64,000 nt of DNA from JAMZMI01 sp964353015. GTDB taxonomy: Bacteria; Bacteroidota; Bacteroidia; Cytophagales; Cyclobacteriaceae. The stretch covers positions 25,396 through 89,395 of the forward strand of contig CAYGUA010000022.1 in NCBI GenBank assembly GCA_964353015.1. The letters run 5' to 3'. Below the pieces are notes generated by a model. The model saw only the letters and a program-made list of their open reading frames with translations, ran no database searches and was not told the origin of the DNA. Position 1 is the stretch's first letter. The number at the start of each line of letters is the position of its first letter. The translations under genes were made by a program, and so were the position numbers. Shown in pieces: positions 18,055 through 27,900 of this stretch.

Positions 18055-18450
18055 TCAGGCCTGGGGCGTTCGATTGAAAAACATCTTCAAATAGATATTT
18101 TTGGCCATATTAGCGCCGCTCTCTCTGGCCAGCTCTGCTTTTTCTCCATAAAAAAGTTCATTCACAGTTTCTACCCAAAGCCTGGCCCACTCATCAAAAT
18201 GATGTTTGGTGAAGCCACTTTTAAATCGCTGATCTACTTCTACATGCTGATGCAGGGGCGTTCCTTCATAGGTTTCTGTAAATAGGATCTGGGCAGACCA
18301 ATATTTGATAAATCTGCCTTTGTGAAATGGCCAGTTGTGTACCGCTTCCGAAAAGAAAACAGATAGCTCTGGATGTCTCAAAACTTTGGCATAAAACACA
18401 TCGATGAGTACTTCTATGTCATATTCATCTGTTAATAATCTTTTTTCCAT
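18055..18450 (-). CDS. Group III truncated haemoglobin
   Basis: 131 residues from ATG 18450. Features of group III truncated globins: 'IEVLIDVFYAKVLRHPELS', 'FWS/YWSAQILF', 'H..VD.RF' and the likely proximal heme His in 'FTKHHFDEWARLW'. Such proteins bind O2 or NO in the cytoplasm and are linked to nitrosative or redox stress. The frame runs upstream to 18498, but a promoter-like sequence at 18472-18499 lies within that extension, which supports the shorter start. Confidence 0.9.
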   Translation of the reverse strand: MEKRLLTDEYDIEVLIDVFYAKVLRHPELSVFFSEAVHNWPFHKGRFIKYWSAQILFTETYEGTPLHQHVEVDQRFKSGFTKHHFDEWARLWVETVNELFYGEKAELARESGANMAKNIYLKMFFNRTPQA

Positions 18451-18471
18451 GTGCTGATTAAAGTCAAGAAA

Positions 18472-18499
18472 CAAACATAGACGTTCGGGAATTTTCAAA
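18472..18499 (-). promoter_or_regulatory. Putative promoter of the truncated haemoglobin gene
   Basis: On the minus strand TTTG (18499-18496) is followed after 16 bases by TATGTTTG (18479-18472), matching TAnnTTTG exactly. It lies 21 bases upstream of the ATG at 18450. The spacer is a little short. Confidence 0.45.
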
Positions 18500-18693
18500 G
18501 GCCTCAGAATTATCAGCAGCTATTATGAAAATTGTCAGATTTAGATTTCCAGAAAAACATATCTCAGCCTGTCATAGTTGCGGATGTTTTACGGATTTTA
18601 ATCATTTTCCTGACATATTGACTTAAAAAAGTCCAATTAAACCTATGGCTTGGCTTTTGATCTCCTCGGATAATACAATAATTGAGAGCAATC

Positions 18694-21309
18694 ATGAATT
18701 TCAATAACTATACTATAAAGTCTCAGGAAGCCCTTCAGAAGGCGACAGAAATTGCTTCCGGAAATGGACAACAAATCATTGAAACGGGTCATCTCATTCA
18801 GGCTATTCTACAGTCTGATGAAAACCTGATTTCATTTTTATTAAAGAAAATTGGAGCATCGAAGCAGCTTCTTACTGGCAAATTTGATGAGCTCATTGGC
18901 ACCTATCCAAAGGTCACTGGTGGGCAACCTTATTTATCTTCAGCAGCACATACGGCTATGCAGAATGCTGAAAAATATCTGAAGGATTTCGGGGATGAAT
19001 TTGTGGCTGTGGAGCACATCATTTTGGGTTTGCTTGCTGGTAGCGACAAGACTTCACAGGTTCTTAAAGATGTAGGTTTCACTGAAAAAGGTTTGATCAG
19101 TTCTATCAAAGAGCTTCGAGGTGGACAGAAAGTGACGGATCAAAATGCAGAGTCAAAATACCGATCGCTAGATCGCTATGCTATCAATTTGAATGAATTA
19201 GCCAAAAAAGGAAAAATAGATCCGGTAATCGGGCGTGATGAAGAGATCCGTCGTGTACTTCAGATTTTAGCAAGAAGAACCAAAAACAATCCAATACTCA
19301 TCGGTGAACCAGGCGTGGGAAAAACGGCAATCGTGGAAGGCATGGCGCAGAGAATTGTGGATGGTGATGTGCCGGAAAACCTAAAAAGCAAAATTATCAT
19401 TTCGCTCGACATGGGACTTTTGGTGGCTGGTGCCAAATACAAAGGGGAATTCGAGGAGCGATTGAAAGCGGTGATAAAAGAAGTGACGGATAGTGCTGGC
19501 GAGATTATTTTATTCATTGATGAAATCCACACATTGATTGGCGCTGGTGGAGGAGAAGGAGCCATGGATGCTGCTAATTTACTGAAGCCGGCTCTTGCAA
19601 GAGGGGAACTGCATGCAATTGGTGCTACTACGCTTAAAGAGTACCAAAAATATGTGGAAAAGGACAAGGCATTGGAGCGTAGGTTTCAAGCGGTAGTTGT
19701 GGATGAGCCATCAGTTACGGATGCCATTTCCATACTTCGTGGAATCAAGGATAAGTATGAAGTACATCATGGTGTCCGGGTCAAGGATGACGCGGTGATA
19801 GCTGCTGTTGAGTTGTCTCATAGATACATTTCTGATCGTTTTCTTCCTGATAAAGCCATCGATCTCATGGATGAAGCAGCTTCCAAACTAAGGATTGAAA
19901 TAGATTCTTTACCTGAAGAATTGGATGAACTCAACAGGCGTATCATGCAGTTTGAGATCGAGCGAGAAGCCATTCGCAGAGAAAAGGACAAAGCCAAAGA
20001 ATCAGAGCTGAGTCGTGATATTGCTGATCTCACCGGAAAGCGAAATGAACTCAAAGCCAAATGGGAAAATGAAAAAGGCGTGATTCAAGGATTGCGCACA
20101 GAAAAAGAAAATATCGAGCGATTTAAAACTGAAGCCGAACAAGCCGAGCGTGCAGGTGATTTTGGTAAAGTTGCAGAGATCAGATATGGAAAAATCGTGG
20201 AAGCGGAGAAAAAAATTGAAGCATTTACACGACAACTCTCAGAGATGCAGGGAGAAAAAACTTTGTTGAAAGAGGAAGTGGATGCTGAGGATATTGCGGA
20301 AATAGTAGCGAAGTGGACTGGTATTCCAGTATCAAAAATGCTTCAAAGCGAAAAAGACAAGCTTTTAAATCTGGAAGAATATTTGGGCAAACGAGTGGCT
20401 GGCCAGACTGAGGCAATTACAGCGGTGGCTGATGCTGTGAGGCGCAGTAGGGCCGGACTTCATGATCCCAATCGCCCAATTGGTTCCTTTATTTTTTTGG
20501 GAACTACAGGTGTAGGAAAAACGGAACTTGCAAAAACGCTCGCCGAATATCTTTTCAACGATGAAAACGCTATGGTTAGGATCGATATGTCGGAATATCA
20601 GGAAAGACATGCTGTCAGTCGCTTAATCGGAGCGCCTCCAGGATATGTGGGTTATGATGAAGGTGGCCAGCTGACTGAAGCCGTGAGAAGAAAGCCTTAC
20701 AGCGTGATCCTATTGGATGAAATAGAGAAGGCTCATCCTGATGTTTTTAATATCCTGCTTCAAGTATTGGACGATGGGCGACTTACTGACAATAAAGGAC
20801 GAGTTGCCAATTTTAAAAATGCAATTATCATCATGACAACCAACATTGGCTCTAGTCTGATTCAAGATCGGTTTGAAAAAATCAATGATGAAAATGCTGA
20901 CGAAATCATCGAAAAAACAAAAGATGAAGTGTTTGAACTGTTGCGAAAATCTGTGCGACCGGAGTTTCTAAATCGCGTGGATGAGACCATCATGTTCCGA
21001 CCATTGAGTCGTCAGGATCTGAGAAAAATCGTAGGAATCCAGTTTAAGTTGATTCAAAAAAGGCTCGAAGAAAATGGTATCAAGATAGAAGCTGATGACA
21101 AGGTATTGGAGCAATTGGGCAAAGTTGGATTTGATCCTCAGTTTGGTGCCAGACCATTGAAGAGATTATTACAAAGAGAAATTCTTAACGAACTTTCTAA
21201 AGAAATCCTTAGCGGGAAAATCAAGAAAGATGCAATCATAGGAATCACACTTGGAGATGATAATCAGATGGAGTTTATCAATCTGGACGAGGTAGAAATC
21301 AAATCCTAA
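18694..21309 (+). CDS. clpB: ATP-dependent chaperone ClpB
   Basis: 871 residues from ATG 18694; the TTG at 18682 would add MRAI, which the family lacks ('MNFNNYTIKSQEALQ' is the usual start). Domains: N-domain (1-145), AAA+ module 1 with Walker A GEPGVGKTA and Walker B ILFIDEIHTL, coiled-coil middle domain (about 400-525), AAA+ module 2 with GTTGVGKTEL and VILLDEIEKAHP, and the small C-terminal domain. ClpB pulls proteins out of aggregates with DnaK/DnaJ/GrpE; dnaJ and grpE lie about 17 kb away in this window. No CIRCE element is seen upstream. A short acidic follower gene starts two bases after the stop. Confidence 0.98.
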   Translation: MNFNNYTIKSQEALQKATEIASGNGQQIIETGHLIQAILQSDENLISFLLKKIGASKQLLTGKFDELIGTYPKVTGGQPYLSSAAHTAMQNAEKYLKDFGDEFVAVEHIILGLLAGSDKTSQVLKDVGFTEKGLISSIKELRGGQKVTDQNAESKYRSLDRYAINLNELAKKGKIDPVIGRDEEIRRVLQILARRTKNNPILIGEPGVGKTAIVEGMAQRIVDGDVPENLKSKIIISLDMGLLVAGAKYKGEFEERLKAVIKEVTDSAGEIILFIDEIHTLIGAGGGEGAMDAANLLKPALARGELHAIGATTLKEYQKYVEKDKALERRFQAVVVDEPSVTDAISILRGIKDKYEVHHGVRVKDDAVIAAVELSHRYISDRFLPDKAIDLMDEAASKLRIEIDSLPEELDELNRRIMQFEIEREAIRREKDKAKESELSRDIADLTGKRNELKAKWENEKGVIQGLRTEKENIERFKTEAEQAERAGDFGKVAEIRYGKIVEAEKKIEAFTRQLSEMQGEKTLLKEEVDAEDIAEIVAKWTGIPVSKMLQSEKDKLLNLEEYLGKRVAGQTEAITAVADAVRRSRAGLHDPNRPIGSFIFLGTTGVGKTELAKTLAEYLFNDENAMVRIDMSEYQERHAVSRLIGAPPGYVGYDEGGQLTEAVRRKPYSVILLDEIEKAHPDVFNILLQVLDDGRLTDNKGRVANFKNAIIIMTTNIGSSLIQDRFEKINDENADEIIEKTKDEVFELLRKSVRPEFLNRVDETIMFRPLSRQDLRKIVGIQFKLIQKRLEENGIKIEADDKVLEQLGKVGFDPQFGARPLKRLLQREILNELSKEILSGKIKKDAIIGITLGDDNQMEFINLDEVEIKS

Positions 21310-21311
21310 TT

Positions 21312-21710
21312 ATGGAAAGACGGGATATCATTATAAATGAAATAGAGCGATTGGGTCAAGTACTCGGGTTGATTTTAATGCGGTTGACTGGTAAAAATGC
21401 CAAGCTTGAAAAATCCGAGAACTATGTACAGGAGCAATTCTCCGAGCAATTGGGGATTGATTTCAATATGTTGAAGCAAATGAACGATGATCAGCTGATC
21501 AGATATTTAATTGATGAAAAGAAGCTTCTTCTTGAAAATCTGGATCAGATTTCTCAAATATTTGAAAACTTGGCACAAGGCGCTGCATCAAAAAGAATGC
21601 TTCCGAAAGCGCTTTTGCTTCTCGAGCATGCACATATACATGATACCACCTATTCCCTTGAGCGGGAAGAACGGCTTAGATCTTTAAGAAGAAAGTTGGA
21701 GGTAAAATGA
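21312..21710 (+). CDS. Conserved small helical protein following ClpB
   Basis: 132 residues, almost entirely helical and charged, with no signal peptide or membrane segment. It starts two bases after the clpB stop, so it is almost certainly co-transcribed. The second half ('LASGxxx...LPKALLLLEHA' and 'SLEREERLRSLRRKLEV') looks like a TPR-like helical hairpin. I do not recognise a named family. Tight linkage to clpB suggests a role connected with protein quality control, but that is only inferred from position. Confidence 0.7.
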   Translation: MERRDIIINEIERLGQVLGLILMRLTGKNAKLEKSENYVQEQFSEQLGIDFNMLKQMNDDQLIRYLIDEKKLLLENLDQISQIFENLAQGAASKRMLPKALLLLEHAHIHDTTYSLEREERLRSLRRKLEVK

Positions 21711-21759
21711 AGGTGGTACTGATTAATTCTTGGTGAAGGTGGATTTTATTAAGAATAAA

Positions 21760-21933
21760 ATGAGTCGTAGATTTCGTCGTTTCCTCTGGGCTTGTACGGT
21801 AGGCTTTATGATTGCCTGGCACAACGTGTATTTTCAGGATGATCGGTTGCGAGAGGAAACTACGATTGAGATTGTTCAGATGGAAGAGGATTTGAATGCT
21901 ATTGGCACAGATCCCCCTACATCACTTTCCTAA
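21760..21933 (+). CDS. Small hypothetical single-pass membrane protein
   Basis: 57 residues from ATG 21760 (the frame opens at TTG 21730). A basic start MSRRFRRF is followed by one short hydrophobic stretch WACTVGFMIAW and an acidic tail. It lies 49 bases after the preceding gene. Its last 12 bases overlap the 3' end of the outer-membrane pseudogene on the opposite strand. No family recognised; it could be a chance frame, but the basic-hydrophobic-acidic layout is plausible. Confidence 0.4.
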   Translation: MSRRFRRFLWACTVGFMIAWHNVYFQDDRLREETTIEIVQMEEDLNAIGTDPPTSLS

Positions 21934-22482
21934 CACATAGCCAATATTGATTTCCGGGATAAAAGGGAAAAACCCAACATTCCCTTTATCATCAAAGTAC
22001 ACATATGGCGCAATCGTGAATGACCAGCCAAAATGGTTTTTATATTTCTGAAAACCATAACCTGCACCTATTGCAAAATCCACATTGGAAGTGCGATAAA
22101 ATGTAGATCTTATTTCTTTACCTCTTGCTAATCATCAGGAAAGAACCAGAATTGTTATTGATATTTTTGCCTCGCCTTTCAAGTTTAAATCTATTGGTAT
22201 AAAATCGGGACTGTAAATCAATATAAGGGGCTATCAAAACAAGAGCTCCAGATGCACCATAAGTCAATTCTGGATAACTGCCGCCATAACCGATTCCTGC
22301 CTGGCCTGCAAAAGATGTCCTTTTCCCGGTTGGGAATTCTATATCAAAACCAGGGTTGATGAAGGTAATTTTTTGTTGGAAGTCAATTGAATTGAGTCAA
22401 TCAAAATCTGACTTCTTTGTGAATATCCAGTATAGCTACAAAAAGTGGCAAGGGCCAAAATTATAATTGCTATTAATCTCAC
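21922..22482 (-). pseudogene. Frameshifted outer-membrane beta-barrel protein gene
   Basis: Three successive minus-strand frames make one protein. First: a signal peptide from about 22482 (GTG; 'RLIAIIILALATFCSYTGYS', then QRSQ). Second, after a frame change near 22380: 'KITFINPGFDIEFPTGKR', 'SFAGQAGIGYGGSYPELTYG' and so on. Third, after another change near 22130: 'STFYRTSNVDFAIGAGYGFQ' to 'PEINIGYVLGK' and a stop. The first shift falls at a run of six A: one extra A restores 'NKKITFINPGF'. The alternating beta pattern and terminal strand fit an outer-membrane barrel of roughly 180 residues. Either the gene is dead or the assembly has two errors. Confidence 0.65.
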
Positions 22483-22576
22483 TATTGATATTCTGTTTTT
22501 TTGATCAATTTATTAATAATTCAGAACTGGACTTAATTTTACATGATGGTTTCACTTTGAACTGTCTTGGTGAAAT

Positions 22577-22597
22577 GGAGATTTTGGATCTCCTTTT
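22577..22597 (+). other. Hairpin with short T-tract in gene-free stretch
   Basis: GGAGAT/ATCTCC around TTTGG, followed by TTTT. It sits 80 bases upstream of a second, stronger hairpin. No convincing gene precedes it on this strand. Confidence 0.35.
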
Positions 22598-22676
22598 AAA
22601 CACGAAGAAACTCACATTTCCAAATCTTCATGTAATTGCGAAAATCATTCATCGACTAAGGCAAAAAACCAAATCC

Positions 22677-22704
22677 AAAGGAGTCTACGGGAAGACTCTT
22701 TTTT
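22677..22704 (+). terminator. Terminator-like hairpin without an evident gene
   Basis: AAAGGAGTCT/AGACTC(C)TTT-type stem: GAGTCT (22681-22686) pairs with AGACTC (22693-22698), extended by AAG with the T-run, loop ACGGGA, then TTTTTT. A strong plus-strand terminator, yet the 409-base stretch 22483-22890 holds no convincing gene; the open frame through it starts inside the pseudogene and has no recognisable content. Confidence 0.6.
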
Positions 22705-22890
22705 GTTTACTTATTTGCACAGGAATGACTTTACCTATTCTTTCAAAAGTCAATTAAAATTAAATTTACTTAGAGAGGTTCCATTCTGACAAGTCAATAG
22801 AGCATCGAGATTTCCGTTCAAATAAAAATGTAGTATGGGTTAACTGAAGATGCGTTGTTATAGTAGTCATCAAAACCAAAATACAAATAC

Positions 22891-23424
22891 ATGAAATCAA
22901 CCATTACTCTTATTTTAATTTATGTGTCGCTGGCTTTATCAGCGCAGGATTACAACCCACAATCTCAGTTTGCTAAGGATTTTATACCAGTCTGGATTGT
23001 ATCAGTCAAAAATACACTTGACGTGGCTAAGGCCATGCCCGAAGAATTGTATAATTATCAGCCAAATGATTCCAGTAAAACTTTTGGAGATCAGATAGGT
23101 CATATTGCCATGACTTCATTGTATTTGGCAAAAGGGTTTGTAAATGGAGATTGGGGTACGTACGATGATGGTCAGATGGAAGGGAAAACAAAGGATGAAA
23201 TTGTAAGTTTGCTTGAGACGAACCTGAATGAAGCAACGAATCTTATTGTCTCAATGACAGAAGAAGCAAGCACTGAAACAATCAAAGCATTTGGCGGCAA
23301 AATGCTTAAAAGGTACGTCACCATATTATTTATTCAGGATCATCTGACAAACCACAGAGCAAAAGCCAATTTATACATCCGAATGAATGATATCAAGCCA
23401 CCGGCTTATGCTTTTTTCAATTAA
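22891..23424 (+). CDS. Secreted DinB-superfamily protein
   Basis: 177 residues. A signal peptide (ending ALSAQ) precedes a four-helix DinB/YfiT-type domain: 'FAKDFIPVWIVSVKNTLDVA', 'YNYQPNDSSKTFGDQIGHIA' and 'QDHLTNHRAKANLYIRM'. The histidines of GHIA and of DHLTNH are placed like the three metal ligands of the family. DinB-like proteins are often thiol- or metal-dependent transferases; the substrate is unknown. Secreted versions are frequent in Bacteroidota. No partner gene is adjacent. Confidence 0.8.
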   Translation: MKSTITLILIYVSLALSAQDYNPQSQFAKDFIPVWIVSVKNTLDVAKAMPEELYNYQPNDSSKTFGDQIGHIAMTSLYLAKGFVNGDWGTYDDGQMEGKTKDEIVSLLETNLNEATNLIVSMTEEASTETIKAFGGKMLKRYVTILFIQDHLTNHRAKANLYIRMNDIKPPAYAFFN

Positions 23425-23545
23425 TCAAAACACATTTAAGGGCAGGTTGACACCTGAAGAAATCCAGTTCATCTAATATTTCGCGAATTTCGAAACCAAC
23501 TTGATACTATTTTGGTTTGTTTAATGTTGGATTTGAAAGAATTAC

Positions 23546-23576
23546 TTGACTGCAATTAATATTAAACGTAAATTCG
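23546..23576 (+). promoter_or_regulatory. Putative rpoD promoter
   Basis: TTG (23546-23548), a 20-base spacer and TAAATTCG (23569-23576), a variant of TAnnTTTG. The ten bases TAAATTCGCG recur exactly upstream of prfB (33769-33778). The leader to the ATG at 23704 would be about 120 bases and shows no clear structure. Confidence 0.45.
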
Positions 23577-23703
23577 CGGTTCGCTTTAGTATTTATCAAA
23601 TTTTACTAGCGTACAAAAAATTAGATTTTTGATATTGATTCTTTCACCAAAGTCTGATATTTTACAAGACAAGAAATAAATTAAAAGGATAGACCCTTAG
23701 CAT

Positions 23704-24576
23704 ATGCGACAACTGAAGATTACCCAATCTATTACCAACCGACGGGAAAGCCACACTCTGGAGAAATATTTCACCGAAGTGAGCAACGTGCCAATGATCT
23801 CTCCAGACGAGGAGGTTACATTAGCTCAAAGAATCCGTGAAGGAGATGAGTTGGCATTGGAGAAACTTGTTAAGGCCAATCTTAGATTCGTGGTATCTGT
23901 TGCAAAACAATATCAAAACAGAAGCTTACCATTGAATGACTTGATCAATGAAGGTAACCTTGGTTTGATTAAGGCAGCAAAGAAATTTGACGAAACAAAA
24001 GGTTTCAAATTCATTTCTTACGCTGTATGGTGGATTCGTCAATCAATCATGCAGGCATTGGCTGAGCAATCAAGAATTGTTCGTTTGCCGATGAACAAAT
24101 CTGGTGCGATCAACCAAATCAGAAGAGCTTATGCTGAACTAGAGCAGAAGTTTGAGCGTGAGCCTACCGAAGAGGAATTGGCTGAAGTGCTTGAAATGAA
24201 GCCTAGCGAAGTAAGAAACACGCTTGGTGCAGAAGTGAAACAAATGTCAATGGATGCACCTTTTGGTGAAGACGAATCAGGTTCACTTTTGGATGTATTG
24301 GAAAACAACACTACTGGCCCCACTGATGGCGAGTTGGTATTCAACGATTCATTGAAAGTAGAAACCCTTCGAGCGCTTTCTACCTTGACTGCAAGAGAAA
24401 GAGAAGTAATCATGATGAGCTTTGGTATCGGTCATGACAACCCATATACACTAGAAGAAATTGGTGATGCGATGGGCTTGACCAGAGAGCGTGTAAGACA
24501 AATCAGAGAAAAAGCGCTTCAAAAACTTAGAGAGCCTAGTAAAAACAGAAGACTCAAGGAATTTGTTGCAAACTAA
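23704..24576 (+). CDS. rpoD: Primary sigma factor RpoD (SigA type)
   Basis: 290 residues, the short form found in Bacteroidota (no long N-terminal region 1.1 and no non-conserved insert). Region 1.2 'TLEKYFTEVSNVPMISPDEE', region 2 'ANLRFVVSVAKQYQNRSLPL' and 'KFISYAVWWIRQSIMQAL', region 3 'LEQKFEREPTEEELAEVLE', and region 4 'LTAREREVIMMSFGIG' with helix-turn-helix 'TLEEIGDAMGLTRERVRQIR'. It directs core RNA polymerase to the TTTG/TAnnTTTG promoters seen across this window. A terminator follows at once. Confidence 0.98.
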   Translation: MRQLKITQSITNRRESHTLEKYFTEVSNVPMISPDEEVTLAQRIREGDELALEKLVKANLRFVVSVAKQYQNRSLPLNDLINEGNLGLIKAAKKFDETKGFKFISYAVWWIRQSIMQALAEQSRIVRLPMNKSGAINQIRRAYAELEQKFEREPTEEELAEVLEMKPSEVRNTLGAEVKQMSMDAPFGEDESGSLLDVLENNTTGPTDGELVFNDSLKVETLRALSTLTAREREVIMMSFGIGHDNPYTLEEIGDAMGLTRERVRQIREKALQKLREPSKNRRLKEFVAN

Positions 24577-24584
24577 AAATATTG

Positions 24585-24611
24585 AAAGGCTCCCATCGGG
24601 AGCCTTTTTTT
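24585..24611 (+). terminator. Rho-independent terminator after rpoD
   Basis: AAAGGCTCCC/GGGAGCCTTT stem with ATC loop and seven T, nine bases after the rpoD stop. Confidence 0.92.
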
Positions 24612-24650
24612 ATGATCCACATTGTTAGGAATATTGGACAGTCAATCATC

Positions 24651-24857
24651 CTATTTTGATAATTGACATGACACGTCGGGGGCATTGTCAGCATTAGAGC
24701 ATGCGGATTTAGCGTCTGAAGAGCTCAATTCGTAATGCGAAACATTGGTGATTGATCCGTCAGCATCGGATTTACAGGAGCAGGTGTAATTCTTCTTACA
24801 CGAGCAAATACCAACTACCAAAGCCATCAACAGGAATAATTGTTTAGATGTCAACAT
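24651..24857 (-). CDS. Small cysteine-rich lipoprotein
   Basis: 68 residues. A lipoprotein signal (LLMALVVGICSC) with the likely lipidated cysteine in GICSC, then a 47-residue mature part with further cysteines in YTCSC, SACSN and VSCQ, probably forming disulfides in the periplasm or on the surface. I do not recognise a family. It converges on rpoD and lies 76 bases upstream of nothing else on its strand; it may be a stand-alone gene. Confidence 0.65.
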   Translation of the reverse strand: MLTSKQLFLLMALVVGICSCKKNYTCSCKSDADGSITNVSHYELSSSDAKSACSNADNAPDVSCQLSK

Positions 24858-24933
24858 AAAATTTAAATCAAGGGTTATATGGGTTGAATTTCAGAAAGTT
24901 TAATCCATGGATCGCTTATCTTCCTTAGCAGGT

Positions 24934-27900
24934 TTATTGCACCATGGCATATTCGTTATCCTGAATATTTCTTTCTATTGTCAGAATATTAGGGTCGAGC
25001 ACCACCTTGGATGGTTTTGATCGAACTGAAAACAACATCATGTTTTCTTCACTATCGATTTTCACCATTCTCAAATCAAGCATATTGTTTTCCTCGTCAT
25101 AGAATCCTATTTCTATAAAATCATTGAGCGGCAAGTGAGATTCTTTCATTTCATTGCGATATTTCCTTACTGTAAATTCAACGGCTACTAGAAATTCATT
25201 TTCACTTGATTTCTCGATAGTTGCTGATTTGATCTCATTTTCATGGAAAGTAATTGTCTCAAACAAATCTGTGATCAGATATTGCATGCTATCAGGAACA
25301 GATTTTTTCAGCATATTCAAAAAATCAATTGAGGTTGGATATCCGGTATTTTGAGAGGAATATTTTTCCAAAAATGATTTTAAAACAAGGTTTAACTCGG
25401 TTTCTCCTATCAAGTGAGCCAATGAATTGAAAGCCAAGGCGCCTTTCCCGTATGAGATATAGTCCTGCTCAGGTTTGACTAAATAAAGTGGCGATTCAAT
25501 TCCAGTTTCTTTGGTTCGACCACTTAGATATCGTTGGCGTTGCTTTTTTAAAAATTGCTGGGCATTTTGCTCTCCAAAATGTTTTCTGTAAATATTTAAT
25601 GTGATGTATTCTGTAATGCTTTCAGAAAGCATCATGGCGCCAAGTGCATCTTTTGGTATGAGTTGATTTCCAAACCATTGATGAGTAAGTTCATGTGCGG
25701 CAACATAAAAAGATAAATCGATTTTATCCTTTTTTGCATTAACTCCAAATCGAACTTCAGAAACTAACAGGGCATTGGCAATTGACGTGGCATAGCTGCC
25801 TTCGGATAATGGAAATTCAATAATATTCAACTCTTGATGTGGGTATGAACTAAAGTAAGCGGTATTATATCCAAGTGCGCACTTGGCACCAGCAATCAGA
25901 TGATCAACATTTTGCTGATGCTGATCATGGTAATAAATCTCTATAGGTAGTTGGTTCCAGCTATCACTTTTATGAGAATAATTTAAGGAGTTAATCGCCA
26001 TACCCAATTTCATAGGATAGTCCGTTTTGTAATGAAAAACATTTCTATCATTCTCTTGCCACTCATTTTGTAAAACACCTGATGCAATGACTTTCTGATT
26101 TTTAGAGGTGCTTATCGTAGCTTCAAAATCAATCAAATCTGAGTCTATGGCCTGATAATGATTTTTCAATGAAGTGCTATCATGAGGATTGCTTTTTTCC
26201 GAACTGGCAAAGTATCCTAGTCTTGGTAGTATATCGTGTTTAAGAAAGGTGCCGTTTTCGATCACATTGGAATTTCTTTGAAATAAGGTATTTGGGCTGT
26301 TTTTTATATTAAATGTGAGATAAATACTGTCCTCAGGAGTCACTGAATCATGAAGTAGAAACACAAAAAAATGCATACCGCTATCAGATTCGATCAGACT
26401 GTTTTTAGAAGATATTTCAACGGTTGTGATTTCATCAAATCCTGTCTTTATCAAGAGTGTGTCTATGTTTTTTTCACTTTTATTGACAAGTGTATAAGTT
26501 CCAAAGGCATCAAAATGGTTTGATTCCGGATACAAATCAAGCTTTAGACGGATTGATGTAATTCTTGGCTGAAGTTGATTTTCATACTTACCGAACCGGG
26601 ATTTGAATTTTTCCAGATCATATTTATTTAATGATTTACCCTGATCTGTTTTTTCGACCTGATAGATAATATAGCCTGTGCAGATAAGAAGTGCGCAAAG
26701 CATTCCAAAGATCATCTGGAAGAGTTTTCCTGTTTTTGAATATGTCTTTCTTAATTTTTCCTGATAGGTGAAGGTCCTTTCCCTACACCAAAAGAGATAG
26801 CTACCCAGGAGAGTCATAACTCCAATCGTCATCCAAAACAGCAATACAGTAAAATATCCGGCCAATTGGTTGCCATAGCCATTGATATCACTATAAATAA
26901 GGGTCGGAGGAGCATTGAACTGGAGCAAATATGTTTTGATTCCAAATTCTGAAAAACCATTTTTCCCAAGCCATAATAGCAGCAAAAGGAAAAGACCGAC
27001 ATATAAATTCGGTGAAATCGTGTGAATAAATATCGACGCAAATGTCCAAATCGAGAGAATGGGCAAAGTGATTACAAATAGGTAAAATAGATATTGTGGG
27101 ATGTCTATACTGAAGTAGCCATTGGATAATTGAAGGGTGATGCCACAGACAATTAATACGAGCAAAAGCAGCATCTGAATTTTGATCAATGCCAAAGTTT
27201 TGGAAATGAGTAAGACCCAGTCAGGTGTAGGAGTGACGTTGATCAATGTGTCCATTCCGGCAATTCGATCCCGATGAATGAGCATACCTGAATAGATAAA
27301 AGTGACAAATGTGGTAATCGTGATATAAAAAAAGGTAGGAATATGAAGCATCAATCTGGTTAGTGGCAGCATGATCATTTCACTTCCATTCGTCACTTTT
27401 TGTATCATTGTAATTACTGCTGCGATCGCTAAAATCACGAAAATTAAAAACATCGGATTTCTGATAATGTATTTCACGTTTATCGTGGAAAGTCGCCAAA
27501 TACTCAAAATTTCAGCTGACCATGAGAAATCAAACGTGAGTTCCAAACCTGACAATGTCTTTGGTTTACTGCTGTTGATTTTGGATGAACTTCTACCTGG
27601 TTTCCAAAACCGTAATTCTGGCTTATGGTGCGTAAGGGAAAATTTCTTGAAAACGGCAATAAAAATCAATAAAGCTACTCCAAACCATAACAGGCGATTA
27701 TACAAGACTGCTCCAATGATCGGAATGAGTTTTGTGTTTTGCTCTGTCAACGTCCAGAATTGTGTCTCTAGACCAACAGCATTTTGTCCGAAAGGATCAG
27801 CGATAGCCATAAGAAAAGGATGACTAGAAAAGATATTTTCAGTGATGAGCTGAATAAAAAAGAGTAACAATACGAGCACAAAACCTGAATAAATGCTTCG

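Noticed and set aside
22467..22757. Plus-strand 96-residue open frame
   Set aside because: It begins inside the pseudogene, spans two terminator hairpins and has no recognisable domain; the hydrophobic start is the reverse of the signal-peptide region.
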